From: CAUSKK01 sp963532425
Lineage (GTDB): Bacteria > Pseudomonadota > Gammaproteobacteria > Cardiobacteriales > Cardiobacteriaceae
DNA length: 64,000 nt
Direction of reading: 5' to 3'
Assembly (NCBI GenBank): GCA_963532425.1
Contig: CAUSKK010000004.1
Span: 62,001-126,000, forward strand
Below the pieces are notes generated by a model, which was not told the DNA's origin, did not search any database, and saw only the letters and a program-made list of their open reading frames with translations. A program made the position numbers and the translations under genes. Of the stretch, positions 35,901-43,563 are shown piece after piece (within the stretch, counting starts at the first letter, position 1; each line of letters begins with the position of its first letter).

Positions 35901-36337
35901 ATGAGTAAACCTACCCACACCCTGACGCTTAAATCCCCCATCATTCGCGACAGCCAAGAAATCCACGAAGTGGAACTGCGCGAACCCCGGGCCGGCGACC
36001 TGCGCGGTATCAAACTGCTGGATTTGTTTCAGAGCGACCCGGCGGCAGTGATTGAGCTGCTGCCCCGCATCAGTACCCCAACGCTCCATAAACATGAGGT
36101 GGCCAATTTTGGCCCGCGCGATACCACCGAAAGCATCCGTGTGCTCGGTGAGATGTTTGTTGATGCTGAAGGAGATATGCCGGGAAAGGACGACTTCCCA
36201 ACGACGTGATGGCCCTCTGGGTGGACATCAACTTGATTCTGGGCGGCGGCTGGCCGCCCTCGGAAATGGACCAAATGAGCATTGCGGAGCTGCTGCACTG
36301 GCATGAGCTGGTGCTGGCCCGCCAACCACAGGATTGA
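35901..36337 (+). CDS. tail assembly chaperones E and E-E' (programmed -1 frameshift)
   Basis: Frame 0 (35901-36209) encodes a 102-residue P2 gpE-type tail chaperone (TLTLKSPIIRDSQEIHEVEL and so on). Before its stop lies GGGAAAG (36182-36188), in phase as G-GGA-AAG, the same slippery heptamer used for lambda G/G-T. A -1 shift continues into an overlapping frame to 36337 that contains WPPSEMDQMSIAELLHWHEL, a GpE (PF06528-type) domain. The two products are therefore E (102 aa) and E-E' (about 145 aa). A separate start for E' at 36209 (ATG in GTGATGG) has no RBS. Confidence 0.88.
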
Positions 36338-36343
36338 TTAATC

Positions 36344-36826
36344 ATGGCAATTATGACCACCAGCGGTCGCCGAGCACTGGCCGCCGCCGTTAAAGGAAGC
36401 AAACTCTATATGGCCTGGGGCCGTGGTTCCAGCGACTGGGACAACGAGCGGCCCCGTGAAGAGCGCGGCGCCGAAGCCCTGACCGCCGAAGTGGGCCGCC
36501 GCCTCATTCGGCAGGTGCAGTACTGCCGCCCAGACCCCAACGGAGAGATTGCCACATCGGGCCAGACCTGGGCCCCGAGTCCCAATCCCACAGCCCACCT
36601 CCATTTGCGTGCCGATTTTGATTTTGCCGATGGCCTCGGTGAAACCATCCGCGAGCTGGGTATTTTTATCAACAGTCGTCCCAAGCCGGGACTACCGGAC
36701 GGCCAGACCTACTTTAAACCGGAGGAAATCAATCACCCCGGAACCCTGTTGGCCCTCGACCACATCACCGCCATCTCACGCGGCGTCGGTTCCAGAATTC
36801 ATTTTGATTTTGTCCTGACGTTCTGA
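36344..36826 (+). CDS. uncharacterised tail-operon protein (160 aa)
   Basis: This is not confidently recognised. It starts AIMTTSGRRALAAAVKGSKL, continues WGRGSSDWDNERPREERGAE, and has a central beta-rich stretch HLHLRADFDFADGLGETIRE with LGIFINSRPKPGLPDGQTYF. The second half resembles the N-terminal region of some phage tail-collar and fibre proteins, where an ELGIF-type strand is common; this is inference. It occupies the position where the tape measure T follows E in P2. It overlaps the methylase start by one base (TGATG). Confidence 0.75.
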   Translation: MAIMTTSGRRALAAAVKGSKLYMAWGRGSSDWDNERPREERGAEALTAEVGRRLIRQVQYCRPDPNGEIATSGQTWAPSPNPTAHLHLRADFDFADGLGETIRELGIFINSRPKPGLPDGQTYFKPEEINHPGTLLALDHITAISRGVGSRIHFDFVLTF

Positions 36827-37650
36827 TGACCACCTACAATGCTGCCCCACTGCCGTTTCAGGGCCAGAAGCGCTTCTTTCTCCGCGCCTTTCGCGCAGCA
36901 CTGGCGCATTTTCCCGACGAGGCCATTTATGTGGACCTATTCGGTGGCTCCGGCCTGCTCTCCCATACGGTACGGGCCGTAAAAACTCGGGCCCGGGTAA
37001 TTTGGAACGACTACGATAATTACCAGCATCGCCTTGACCTCATTCCCCGGACCAATGAGCTGCGCCAGAAACTGGAAGAACTGTTGAAGGGAGAAGGCAG
37101 CAAAGCCAAGATTAATCATCGCAAGACGGAAATTGCCACGCTCCTTGGACACTATCCAATGGAGCAGCTGGATTGTCTCACTCTGTCGGCCAACCTACTT
37201 TTTAGTGGTAACTACGCCAATACGATAGAAGAACTGCTGACTCAGGGTATGTACAACCGAGTTCGCAGCACTCCCTATGATGCCCATGATTATCTGATGG
37301 ACGTCGAACGTCGTTCCCAAGATTACCGCGAACTCATCGCCGAGTTCGCTCCCATGAAACCTGTGGTTTTTATCTTTGATCCACCCTATCTGGGTACTGA
37401 TGTGAGCAGTTATCACAAGACCAATTACTGGACACTACGGGATTATCTGGATGTGATTAAACATCTCGCTGGCCGGCCCTACTACTTTTACTTTGGTAGC
37501 AACCGCAGCCATCTCATCGACTTGCTCGACTTTTTGGCCACGGAAATGAACTTTGGTTCCCCACTGGCTGGGGCCACTCGAGAAACGGTCAATAACCGGG
37601 TCAATTACGGTAGCAGTTACCAAGACATCATGCTCTACAAGTATCTCTAA
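36826..37650 (+). CDS. D12-class (Dam-type) DNA adenine methyltransferase
   Basis: This 274-residue phage N6-adenine methyltransferase has the SAM-binding motif VDLFGGSGLLSHTVRAVKTR near residue 38 and the catalytic DPPY motif in FIFDPPYLGTDVSSYHKTNY near residue 187. This is the order expected of the alpha group. It would protect phage DNA or imprint it. It ends the rightward tail operon and is followed by a terminator. A GAAGCGCTTC palindrome at 36869-36878 encodes KRFF. The target sequence cannot be read from the protein. Confidence 0.9.
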   Translation: MTTYNAAPLPFQGQKRFFLRAFRAALAHFPDEAIYVDLFGGSGLLSHTVRAVKTRARVIWNDYDNYQHRLDLIPRTNELRQKLEELLKGEGSKAKINHRKTEIATLLGHYPMEQLDCLTLSANLLFSGNYANTIEELLTQGMYNRVRSTPYDAHDYLMDVERRSQDYRELIAEFAPMKPVVFIFDPPYLGTDVSSYHKTNYWTLRDYLDVIKHLAGRPYYFYFGSNRSHLIDLLDFLATEMNFGSPLAGATRETVNNRVNYGSSYQDIMLYKYL

Positions 37651-37665
37651 GCCTCTCTTCTTTGG

Positions 37666-37689
37666 CCCCTCTTCGCAGGGGATTTTTTA
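37666..37689 (+). terminator. terminator after the phage methylase gene
   Basis: CCCCT-CTTCGC-AGGGG is followed by ATTTTTTAT. It separates the late tail operon from the accessory cassette. Confidence 0.85.
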
Positions 37690-37693
37690 TCTC

Positions 37694-37722
37694 TTGACAA
37701 TGGAGCTGTAAGAGATTAGTCT
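37694..37722 (+). promoter_or_regulatory. candidate promoter of the accessory cassette
   Basis: A perfect -35 TTGACA (37694-37699) is followed after 17 bp by TAGTCT, a poor -10. It lies straight after the terminator, so the downstream cassette is likely to be transcribed independently of the tail operon. Confidence 0.45.
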
Positions 37723-37723
37723 T

Positions 37724-37932
37724 CATACAGGTCTCAAAGCCTGTAAAAACGGATACAACGCCCCGTTAGCGCGATTTTTTTGTACTCAAAATTTTCACCT
37801 GACCAGTTTTCTGCTGGGCGGGAGAGGAATAAAACACCCGCAAGGGGAATAACTCCAACCGTCTTTTTACCGGTTTTGAGCCGCCCAGTGCCCTTCACCA
37901 AAGGGAATATCTCAAATATGTAAAAAGGTGAA
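37724..37932 (+). ncRNA. candidate structured leader RNA of the accessory cassette
   Basis: No protein is encoded in this 210-nt leader, but it is full of pairings. ACAGG/CCTGT forms a stem near 37727-37744. CTGGGCGG (37814-37821) pairs with CCGCCCAG (37881-37888) and encloses a smaller stem, AACCG/CGGTT, at about 37857-37875. CCCTT/AAGGG (37891-37905) follows just before the start codon. A T-rich run after CGCGA (37772-37781) could act as an early terminator. I recognise no known riboswitch or phage RNA. Confidence 0.45.
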
Positions 37933-38241
37933 ATGATGAGTAATCAATTTATTGACGGCCTAACCCATTTAGACAGCCCTCAAACCTATCAGCTTATTGG
38001 CCGCTCAATCTCTGGTTTATGCGACCATTATCGTAATCTCGCGACAACTACCCCCCACGACGAGTCAGAGCGTATCCTCAAGGTAATTTTTGAGCTTTGT
38101 GCCTTTGCTCTAGCCAATGACCTGCGCAATCAGAATGGCGACACCATGATTGGTCGCGATGGCACCCTACGTTCTTGGACCGGCGCCAGCGTATCTCTTC
38201 CTCTTTGCGTACTCTCAGCTCTATCTAAAAGAGCTTACTAA
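37933..38241 (+). CDS. small hypothetical protein of the accessory cassette
   Basis: This 102-residue protein is not recognised. It starts MMSNQFIDGLTHLDSPQTYQ after AAAAAGGTGAA, a good RBS. It is mostly helical (YQLIGRSISGLCDHYRNLAT, ILKVIFELCAFALANDLRNQ). It is the first gene of an AT-richer five-gene run that ends with the ibrB-like gene; the next start lies 10 bp on. Confidence 0.7.
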   Translation: MMSNQFIDGLTHLDSPQTYQLIGRSISGLCDHYRNLATTTPHDESERILKVIFELCAFALANDLRNQNGDTMIGRDGTLRSWTGASVSLPLCVLSALSKRAY

Positions 38242-38251
38242 GGAGTACAAG

Positions 38252-38872
38252 ATGGATGTAAAAGTAGTAAGTATTGATAATCATTTAGAAGTTAAATCTG
38301 CATACAATTCAGAATTTGTTTCTGCCGCCCATCGTTTGGGCGGAAAATATCAGAATGATGTTTGGATTTTTGATAAACGCGACGAGGCTGCTGTTCGCGA
38401 GGCCTGCTATCGTTGCTACGGCGATGATGGCATTAGATTGTATCAATGTGATGTGCGCATTACGGCTCCTGATGGTTTAAGCAGTTCAGAAAGAAGCCCT
38501 ATTATTCTTTTTGGACGTACTGTGGCTCGGGCTTTTGGGCGTGACAGTGGTGCCAGAACTGGAGATGGTGTAATTATTGAGCAGGGCTGTTTTTACAGTG
38601 GTGGCTCCGCTAGGGCCTGGTTAACCAGAGCACAAAAAGAAACAGTCTTTATTATGCGCGATGTTTCGGCAATTTTAGTCGCTGAATACAAAAAGGATAA
38701 TCTCAACATCGAGATAATCTCAGAAAATAAGCTAACTCGGGTGGAGGATGAGCTACGACCATTGGCCGACTTGGCCGCCGAAGTGGCTCGCCTAAAAGAT
38801 GAGCGCGACCGCCTCAACGCACGTATTGCTAGTCTTGATGCCATTATTCATGAGCATACCACCCATGATTAG
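38252..38872 (+). CDS. HARP-like small protein preceding the helicase
   Basis: This 206-residue protein has no name I can assign. I chose the ATG at 38252, behind AAGGAGTACAAG, over the longer frame. Residues 1-60 (IDNHLEVKSAYNSEFVSAAH, LGGKYQNDVWIFDKRDEAAV) resemble the HARP-type module that accompanies SNF2 helicases. The middle is beta-rich (DGVIIEQGCFYSGGSARAWL). The end (165-200) is a coiled coil (LADLAAEVARLKDERDRLNA). It overlaps the helicase gene, and a partnership with that enzyme is inferred from context. Confidence 0.75.
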   Translation: MDVKVVSIDNHLEVKSAYNSEFVSAAHRLGGKYQNDVWIFDKRDEAAVREACYRCYGDDGIRLYQCDVRITAPDGLSSSERSPIILFGRTVARAFGRDSGARTGDGVIIEQGCFYSGGSARAWLTRAQKETVFIMRDVSAILVAEYKKDNLNIEIISENKLTRVEDELRPLADLAAEVARLKDERDRLNARIASLDAIIHEHTTHD

Positions 38873-40418
38873 GGCACGCATTATTGTCAACACTGATGTT
38901 GCTTGCTTGGTCGAACTGCCAAGTGGCGACACCATGTGGCTGGCCAAAGACTCATATCTTTGCGAAAACAATTATGCTTTGATTCCTACGTCATCCATTG
39001 ACAATAATTCTGTAAAGGTCGGCATTTATGCCGACCAGAATTTGCAGAAACTTTTTACACTGGCCGCCCCTATAAGAATTACACCCAAACCTAACCAGCC
39101 CCAACAGGCTAGCGCCTTCACTAAACTGCATAACCTACGTTGTTTTGCTCTGCATATGCAGATGCGTGCCGGTAAAACCAAGGTTGCCATTGACATACTT
39201 TGTAATCACCATGCTAATGGTCATATTGACCATGTATTGTGGTGTTGTCCCCTGTCAGTGGTGGACACGGCAAAACAACAATGGAGACGATGGCGCAGTA
39301 CGGATTTAGTTGTCGATTTTGCACCGCTAGAAACTCTATCCCAATGTGGCAATGACCGTCTGATTACACTCACCGCAAAAATGACTGACCGTAGTGCCAT
39401 CATTATTGATGAGAGTCATATGGCTAAAAACGGTCTAACGGTCCGGCACAAACGGCTAAAACCTTTGTGTCAGCGGGCGGCGGTACGAGGTCTTCTGACC
39501 GGCACGCCCATTACTAAAAATATCCAAGACCTTTACGACCAGTTTTATCTTTTGGATTGGCGGATTCTGGGATACAGAAATTATTACCAATTTTGTAGAG
39601 CCCACTTGGTGATGTCGGTCAAGTATCCGGGACTTATTCGCGCCACCCGTAATCTCAACACACTACGAGATCGATTAGCCCCCTATATATATGAGTGGAG
39701 CCATAATTATGAGGGGCAACGCCAATATAATTTCCAAGAACTTGTAATGACAGCAGAGCAGCGTAAGTATTACGAAAGTATCAAAGATGCGGTCATTGGT
39801 CGGTTGCGGACTCTTACAGAGGCCGATCATGATATTTATCTCCTTTTCACAGCTCTGGCATCAGTATTAAGTGGTTATCTATCACCACGTTTACTGACTT
39901 CTGTTTTTAGGAGACCTTACCTAGAGCCAATTGTTTTGCAATCTCCTAAATATCAAGCAGCGTTGGATTGGCTTGCTGCACAGAAAGGACATGCTTTGGT
40001 GTGGTGTATTCGCCGTCATGAGATTAACCAGCTGGCGGATGCCTTGCCATCGGCTACTGTTATTCACGGAGACATAAATCCAGAAGAGCGTCATCGCCTT
40101 ATTACCCGTTTTCGCGCCAATGGCGGCGTACTGCTGGCCATGATGCAGGTTGCCCGCCGGGGAATTGAGCTATATGAGTGCGATAATGTGCTCTATTACA
40201 GCCAGTCCTTTGACTATGAGATGCGAGCCCAGAGCGAAATGCGTACATTACTTCCCGACCCGGAAAGTCATTGTCATTACACTGACCTAATCATTGGCAG
40301 GTCTCTTGACACACGCATGCGCGAGGCAGTGGATTGCAAAGAGCATATTGCCCACCGTTTTGCTAATCTTTTTCGTATCGATCGGGCTCAGGCTATTGAC
40401 CAATTGGAGCAATTGTGA
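38865..40418 (+). CDS. SNF2-like DEAD/DEAH-box helicase
   Basis: This superfamily 2 ATPase has about 517 residues. Walker A is degenerate (MQMRAGKTKVAID, normally GxGKT), Walker B is IIIDESHMAKNG, motif III is LLTGTPITKNIQD, and the helicase C-terminal half has HALVWCIRRHEINQLADALP and VARRGIELYECDNVLYYSQS. This is the compact SNF2 type found in phages. The start is uncertain: ATGs at 38850 and 38865 both lack an RBS, and I chose the one overlapping the upstream stop. It overlaps the ibrA-like gene by 4 bp (GTGA). Confidence 0.85.
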   Translation: MIRARIIVNTDVACLVELPSGDTMWLAKDSYLCENNYALIPTSSIDNNSVKVGIYADQNLQKLFTLAAPIRITPKPNQPQQASAFTKLHNLRCFALHMQMRAGKTKVAIDILCNHHANGHIDHVLWCCPLSVVDTAKQQWRRWRSTDLVVDFAPLETLSQCGNDRLITLTAKMTDRSAIIIDESHMAKNGLTVRHKRLKPLCQRAAVRGLLTGTPITKNIQDLYDQFYLLDWRILGYRNYYQFCRAHLVMSVKYPGLIRATRNLNTLRDRLAPYIYEWSHNYEGQRQYNFQELVMTAEQRKYYESIKDAVIGRLRTLTEADHDIYLLFTALASVLSGYLSPRLLTSVFRRPYLEPIVLQSPKYQAALDWLAAQKGHALVWCIRRHEINQLADALPSATVIHGDINPEERHRLITRFRANGGVLLAMMQVARRGIELYECDNVLYYSQSFDYEMRAQSEMRTLLPDPESHCHYTDLIIGRSLDTRMREAVDCKEHIAHRFANLFRIDRAQAIDQLEQL

Positions 40419-41725
40419 AGATTCTAAATATCAACGTTTATGAGGCAGCGCAGGAACGACTGCACCGAATATTTACTGAGTTTGACAATATTTACGTCTC
40501 TTTTTCTGGGGGCAAGGATAGTGGATTATTACTTAATCTCTGCCTTGATTACATGCATAAAAGTGGCATAACCAAACCCATTGGAGTTATGCATCAAGAC
40601 TTTGAGGCGCAATATACAGCCACCACTGAATATGTAACGCGAACATTGACCGCTCACTCCCTTAAACATCTAATGCGGCCTTATTGGCTATGTTTGCCTA
40701 TGGCCTGTAAGACAGCTACCAGTCAATTTGAGCAATATTGGCATCCATGGCAGGAGGAAAAGCGCGAGCTGTGGACTCGACCGATGCCAGATTATCCTTG
40801 CGTTATTAATCTTAAAAATCATGATTTGGATTTTTACTATGAAGGTATTACTCAAGAAGAGATTTATAAAAATTTTGGCGCTTGGTACCAACGCCATGAA
40901 TGTGGAAATAAAGGCAAAACCATCAGCCTCATAGGAATTCGAGCGCAGGAAAGCCTTAATCGTTATCGGGCAGTCATCACTGATAAAAATACTCACAATG
41001 GCCTACCTTGGACAACACACAATCCGGACGATACCTATACTGGCTACCCTCTCTATGATTGGAAAGTAGATGATGTATGGACGGCCAATGCCCGTTTTGG
41101 CTATGACTACAATCAGATCTACGATACTTTTCATTATGCAGGCCTTAGTCCAGCGCAAATGCGGGTGGCCAGTCCCTTTAATGATTGGGCCATTGGCACA
41201 CTTAATCTTTATCGTGTCATAGAGCCCAATCTTTGGGCTAAATTTCTAGGACGGGTACAAGGAGCCAATTTTGCGGCCCTCTATGGCAACAGCAAAGCCG
41301 TTGCCTGGAAACACATTGACCTGCCGCCTGGTCATACTTGGCAAAGTTTCGTGGCCTTTTTGCTGGACACTCTGCCCCCTAAATCTCGTGAGGCCTATCA
41401 GAAAAAATTTGCGACAAGTATTAGCTTCTGGCGCGAAAAAGGTGGCGTTCTGTCGGATGCCACCATTACTCAGCTACAGGAAATGGGTATTGCTTGCCAC
41501 CGTAGCGGCAAGAAGAGTAATTATAAAACCGATAAAAGCCCCGTCATTTTTGAGGAATATCCCGACGATGCACCAGTTGATGATTTTGCACTGGTACCCA
41601 GTTACAAACGCATGGCCATTTGTATTCTAAAAAATGACCATCTATGTAAATACATGGGTTTTAGTCCCGGCAAAGATGAGAACGATCGTCGCAAAGCCGC
41701 CCTTGAGAAGTACCAAAATTTATAA
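40415..41725 (+). CDS. ibrA: IbrA-like PAPS-reductase-family protein
   Basis: This is a 436-residue member of the phosphoadenosine-phosphosulfate reductase superfamily with a DUF3440-type C-terminal part. The PP-loop is YVSFSGGKDSGLLLNL at about residue 30. ISLIGIRAQESLNRYRAV and YTGYPLYDWKVDDVWTANAR follow as in IbrA. IbrA and IbrB were described as activators of eib genes in E. coli prophages, and DndC of the phosphorothioate system is a distant relative. The substrate is unknown. It starts with GTG (GGAG 5 bases upstream), overlapping the helicase stop. Confidence 0.88.
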   Translation: MKILNINVYEAAQERLHRIFTEFDNIYVSFSGGKDSGLLLNLCLDYMHKSGITKPIGVMHQDFEAQYTATTEYVTRTLTAHSLKHLMRPYWLCLPMACKTATSQFEQYWHPWQEEKRELWTRPMPDYPCVINLKNHDLDFYYEGITQEEIYKNFGAWYQRHECGNKGKTISLIGIRAQESLNRYRAVITDKNTHNGLPWTTHNPDDTYTGYPLYDWKVDDVWTANARFGYDYNQIYDTFHYAGLSPAQMRVASPFNDWAIGTLNLYRVIEPNLWAKFLGRVQGANFAALYGNSKAVAWKHIDLPPGHTWQSFVAFLLDTLPPKSREAYQKKFATSISFWREKGGVLSDATITQLQEMGIACHRSGKKSNYKTDKSPVIFEEYPDDAPVDDFALVPSYKRMAICILKNDHLCKYMGFSPGKDENDRRKAALEKYQNL

Positions 41726-41734
41726 GGAGATTGT

Positions 41735-42256
41735 ATGACCAGCCCCGTTTACAACGTTATCGCCGTTCCGATGGAAAAAATTCATGCAAACAGCTACAAC
41801 CCAAACGCCGTTGCGCCGCCCGAAATGAAGCTTCTTGAACTTTCCATTTGGGAAGATGGCTACACCATGCCTATTGTTTGCTACAAAATCCCCGACACCG
41901 ACGAATACGAGATTGTCGATGGCTATCATCGTTATACAGTTATGTGCACCAGCGAACGAGTCCGCAAACGTGAAGGTGGAATGTTGCCAGTGGTAGTTAT
42001 TGACAAACCCATAAGCCATCGTATGGCTTCCACCATCCGCCACAATCGGGCACGTGGAGCCCACAGCATTGACCTCATGCGTAATATCGTGGCTGAACTG
42101 GTCGCTGCTGGAATGGGCGACGCGTGGATCCGCAAACATATTGGGATGGATGAGGATGAGCTGCTGCGCCTCAAACAGCTTACAGGCATTGCGGCTCTAT
42201 TCGCCGACCGTGATTTCAGCAACGCCTGGGAGCCAGAAGATAACGAGACAATTTGA
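41735..42256 (+). CDS. ibrB: IbrB-like ParB-domain protein
   Basis: This 173-residue protein has a ParB/Srx-type nuclease-fold domain. VPMEKIHANSYNPNAVAPPE is followed by box II EIVDGYHRYTVM and HRMASTIRHNRARGAHS. It lies 9 bp after the ibrA-like gene (AAGGAG upstream), as in known ibrAB pairs. Recent work on ParB/Srx-fold proteins shows nucleotide binding or hydrolysis; which activity applies here is unknown. A bidirectional terminator closes the cassette. Confidence 0.88.
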   Translation: MTSPVYNVIAVPMEKIHANSYNPNAVAPPEMKLLELSIWEDGYTMPIVCYKIPDTDEYEIVDGYHRYTVMCTSERVRKREGGMLPVVVIDKPISHRMASTIRHNRARGAHSIDLMRNIVAELVAAGMGDAWIRKHIGMDEDELLRLKQLTGIAALFADRDFSNAWEPEDNETI

Positions 42257-42267
42257 TAAATAAAATT

Positions 42268-42290
42268 AAAGCCCTCGAATGAGGGCTTTT
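42268..42290. terminator. bidirectional terminator between ibrB-like and Excalibur genes
   Basis: AAAGCCCTC-GAAT-GAGGGCTTT is flanked by T-rich sequence to the right and A-rich sequence to the left, so it serves both convergent transcripts. Confidence 0.88.
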
Positions 42291-42291
42291 C

Positions 42292-42516
42292 TTATGAACA
42301 AATATTCTCGCAGGGGATACCATCACGGTCGCGGTCTAATGACTTATTGCCGCATTGTTCAAAATGATAACGGGCCTCTGCACAGCTTTTCATTTTTTTG
42401 CAAGTTTTACGGGGAGAGCAGCTAAAGCTCTGGCCGTTTGAATTTGGCTCTGGAAATTCCTGGGCTTTAATTGTTCCAATGACCAAAAATAGGTAAATAA
42501 AAAATAGTTTCTTCAT
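42292..42516 (-). CDS. small secreted Excalibur-domain protein
   Basis: This 74-residue exported protein has the signal peptide MKKLFFIYLFLVIGTIKA. Its Cys-rich mature part ends with CGNKSLDRDRDGIPCENICS, the Excalibur calcium-binding motif (DxDxDGxxCE). Earlier Cys residues (SCSPRKTCKKMKSCAEA) probably pair. It is transcribed with or beside the repressor in the lysogenic direction, so it could be expressed from the prophage as a lysogenic-conversion gene. Its function is unknown. Confidence 0.82.
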   Translation of the reverse strand: MKKLFFIYLFLVIGTIKAQEFPEPNSNGQSFSCSPRKTCKKMKSCAEARYHFEQCGNKSLDRDRDGIPCENICS

Positions 42517-42565
42517 TTGGATTCCTCAACAGAATTAAAATCAAACTCTTTCAACCGATTAAAAA

Positions 42566-42940
42566 TTAACTCTGGTTGATAATATTATTATTATTGTCAT
42601 TACCATTAAAGCTAACGTGGTTATTTTTTACGGAAACATTTTCAGAAGGAATGCTCAGGATTGCCCTTATGGCCGTTCTTAATATTTCCGGGGCCTGCTG
42701 GTATCTAACAACTAGTTCGCTAATTTCTTGATCAAGGGCTTGAGCTTCTTTTTGACCTGTCAGCAGGAAAGCCACATCAACACCACCCTCGGCCAAATTA
42801 ATGAGATATTCCACATGTGGGCTGCTTTTACCACTTTCGTAATCCTGCTGTGAGCGCAGACTCACACCGCCTGTTTTCGCAAATTTGCTTTGACTTAGAC
42901 CCGTCAAATTTCTGATTATTTTTAATCGTTCCGCAAACAT
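42566..42940 (-). CDS. prophage repressor (XRE-type HTH)
   Basis: This 124-residue DNA-binding protein has an XRE/Cro-CI helix-turn-helix over residues 3-60 (RLKIIRNLTGLSQSKFAKTG, SLRSQQDYESGKSSPHVEYL). It has no LexA-like self-cleavage domain. The short C-terminus ends in a curious Asn-rich tail (NHVSFNGNDNNNNIINQS). I chose the ATG at 42940, with AAGGA upstream. It is divergent to the early operon across a palindrome-rich operator region, as expected of the lysogeny repressor. Confidence 0.85.
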   Translation of the reverse strand: MFAERLKIIRNLTGLSQSKFAKTGGVSLRSQQDYESGKSSPHVEYLINLAEGGVDVAFLLTGQKEAQALDQEISELVVRYQQAPEILRTAIRAILSIPSENVSVKNNHVSFNGNDNNNNIINQS

Positions 42941-42946
42941 AAGCAA

Positions 42947-43064
42947 AATCCTTCATTTTTATACTGCAAATACGCAGTTATCTGCGTTAAGATTGGGGGG
43001 TTATCTGTTGCCTCTAACGTTACGCACAACAGATAACTTAACGTTTAACACCATTGGATTATAA
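42947..43064. promoter_or_regulatory. repressor/early-operon operator region
   Basis: The 118-bp divergent gap carries ACGCAG-TTAT-CTGCGT (42972-42987) and a long inverted repeat, GTTATCTGTTG (43000-43010) with CAACAGATAAC (43027-43037), enclosing TAACGTTA. The repeats share the word TTATCTG, so they probably bind the same protein, most likely the repressor at 42566. This is the genetic switch of the prophage. Confidence 0.75.
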
Positions 43065-43277
43065 ATGATGAAACATCCCCTTCTCCAAGTTGATTTGAGC
43101 GAAAGAAAAATGGACTCGCGAACGGCGACCACCATTGGCGTTCGTCTAAACAGCGCAGAGAATCAACAGCTTGATTTACTTTCCCAAAAATACAATCTCC
43201 CTAAGGCGACCCTGGTCTATCGCTGCCTCTGCGCGCTGCTGGAACAGGAATTTCCCAAAGAGGTTGGCCATGATTGA
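43065..43277 (+). CDS. small RHH-like early protein
   Basis: This 70-residue first gene of the early operon has a C-terminal half, TIGVRLNSAENQQLDLLSQK then PKATLVYRCLCALLEQEF, that looks like a CopG/Arc-type ribbon-helix-helix. It occupies the cro/cox position opposite the repressor and may act as Cro-like regulator or directionality factor; this is inference. It overlaps the next gene by 8 bp. Confidence 0.72.
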   Translation: MMKHPLLQVDLSERKMDSRTATTIGVRLNSAENQQLDLLSQKYNLPKATLVYRCLCALLEQEFPKEVGHD

Positions 43278-43563
43278 TGAGCGCTTCAAAAGAAGTCTAT
43301 GTCAGCTGGCCGATGCCGCTCTCCAGCGTAATATCTGCTTCAGCGTCGAATTAAATCCCGAAATGTGGGTCATGTATTTTTACCGCTCCTGGGGTAACGG
43401 TACCCAGCAGCTCTTTAGCCTGCAGATAATTGATAGCTTCTTTGTCAATGTTTACGGCGGTCGAGGCTACCGGCAGCCGGCCAAACCGGCCAAGTCTTTT
43501 GGGCAAATTCGTGCGGCAGTGCAGCACCTGACCCAACTTCTGCTTCGGGTGGATGTGCCATGA
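43270..43563 (+). CDS. small early-operon protein of unknown function
   Basis: This 97-residue protein is not recognised. I chose the ATG at 43270 (GAGG upstream), inside the end of the previous gene. It reads IDERFKRSLCQLADAALQRN, then a beta-rich centre (VMYFYRSWGNGTQQLFSLQI) and a helical C-terminus (IRAAVQHLTQLLLRVDVP). It overlaps the Ogr-like gene by 4 bp. Confidence 0.7.
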   Translation: MIDERFKRSLCQLADAALQRNICFSVELNPEMWVMYFYRSWGNGTQQLFSLQIIDSFFVNVYGGRGYRQPAKPAKSFGQIRAAVQHLTQLLLRVDVP

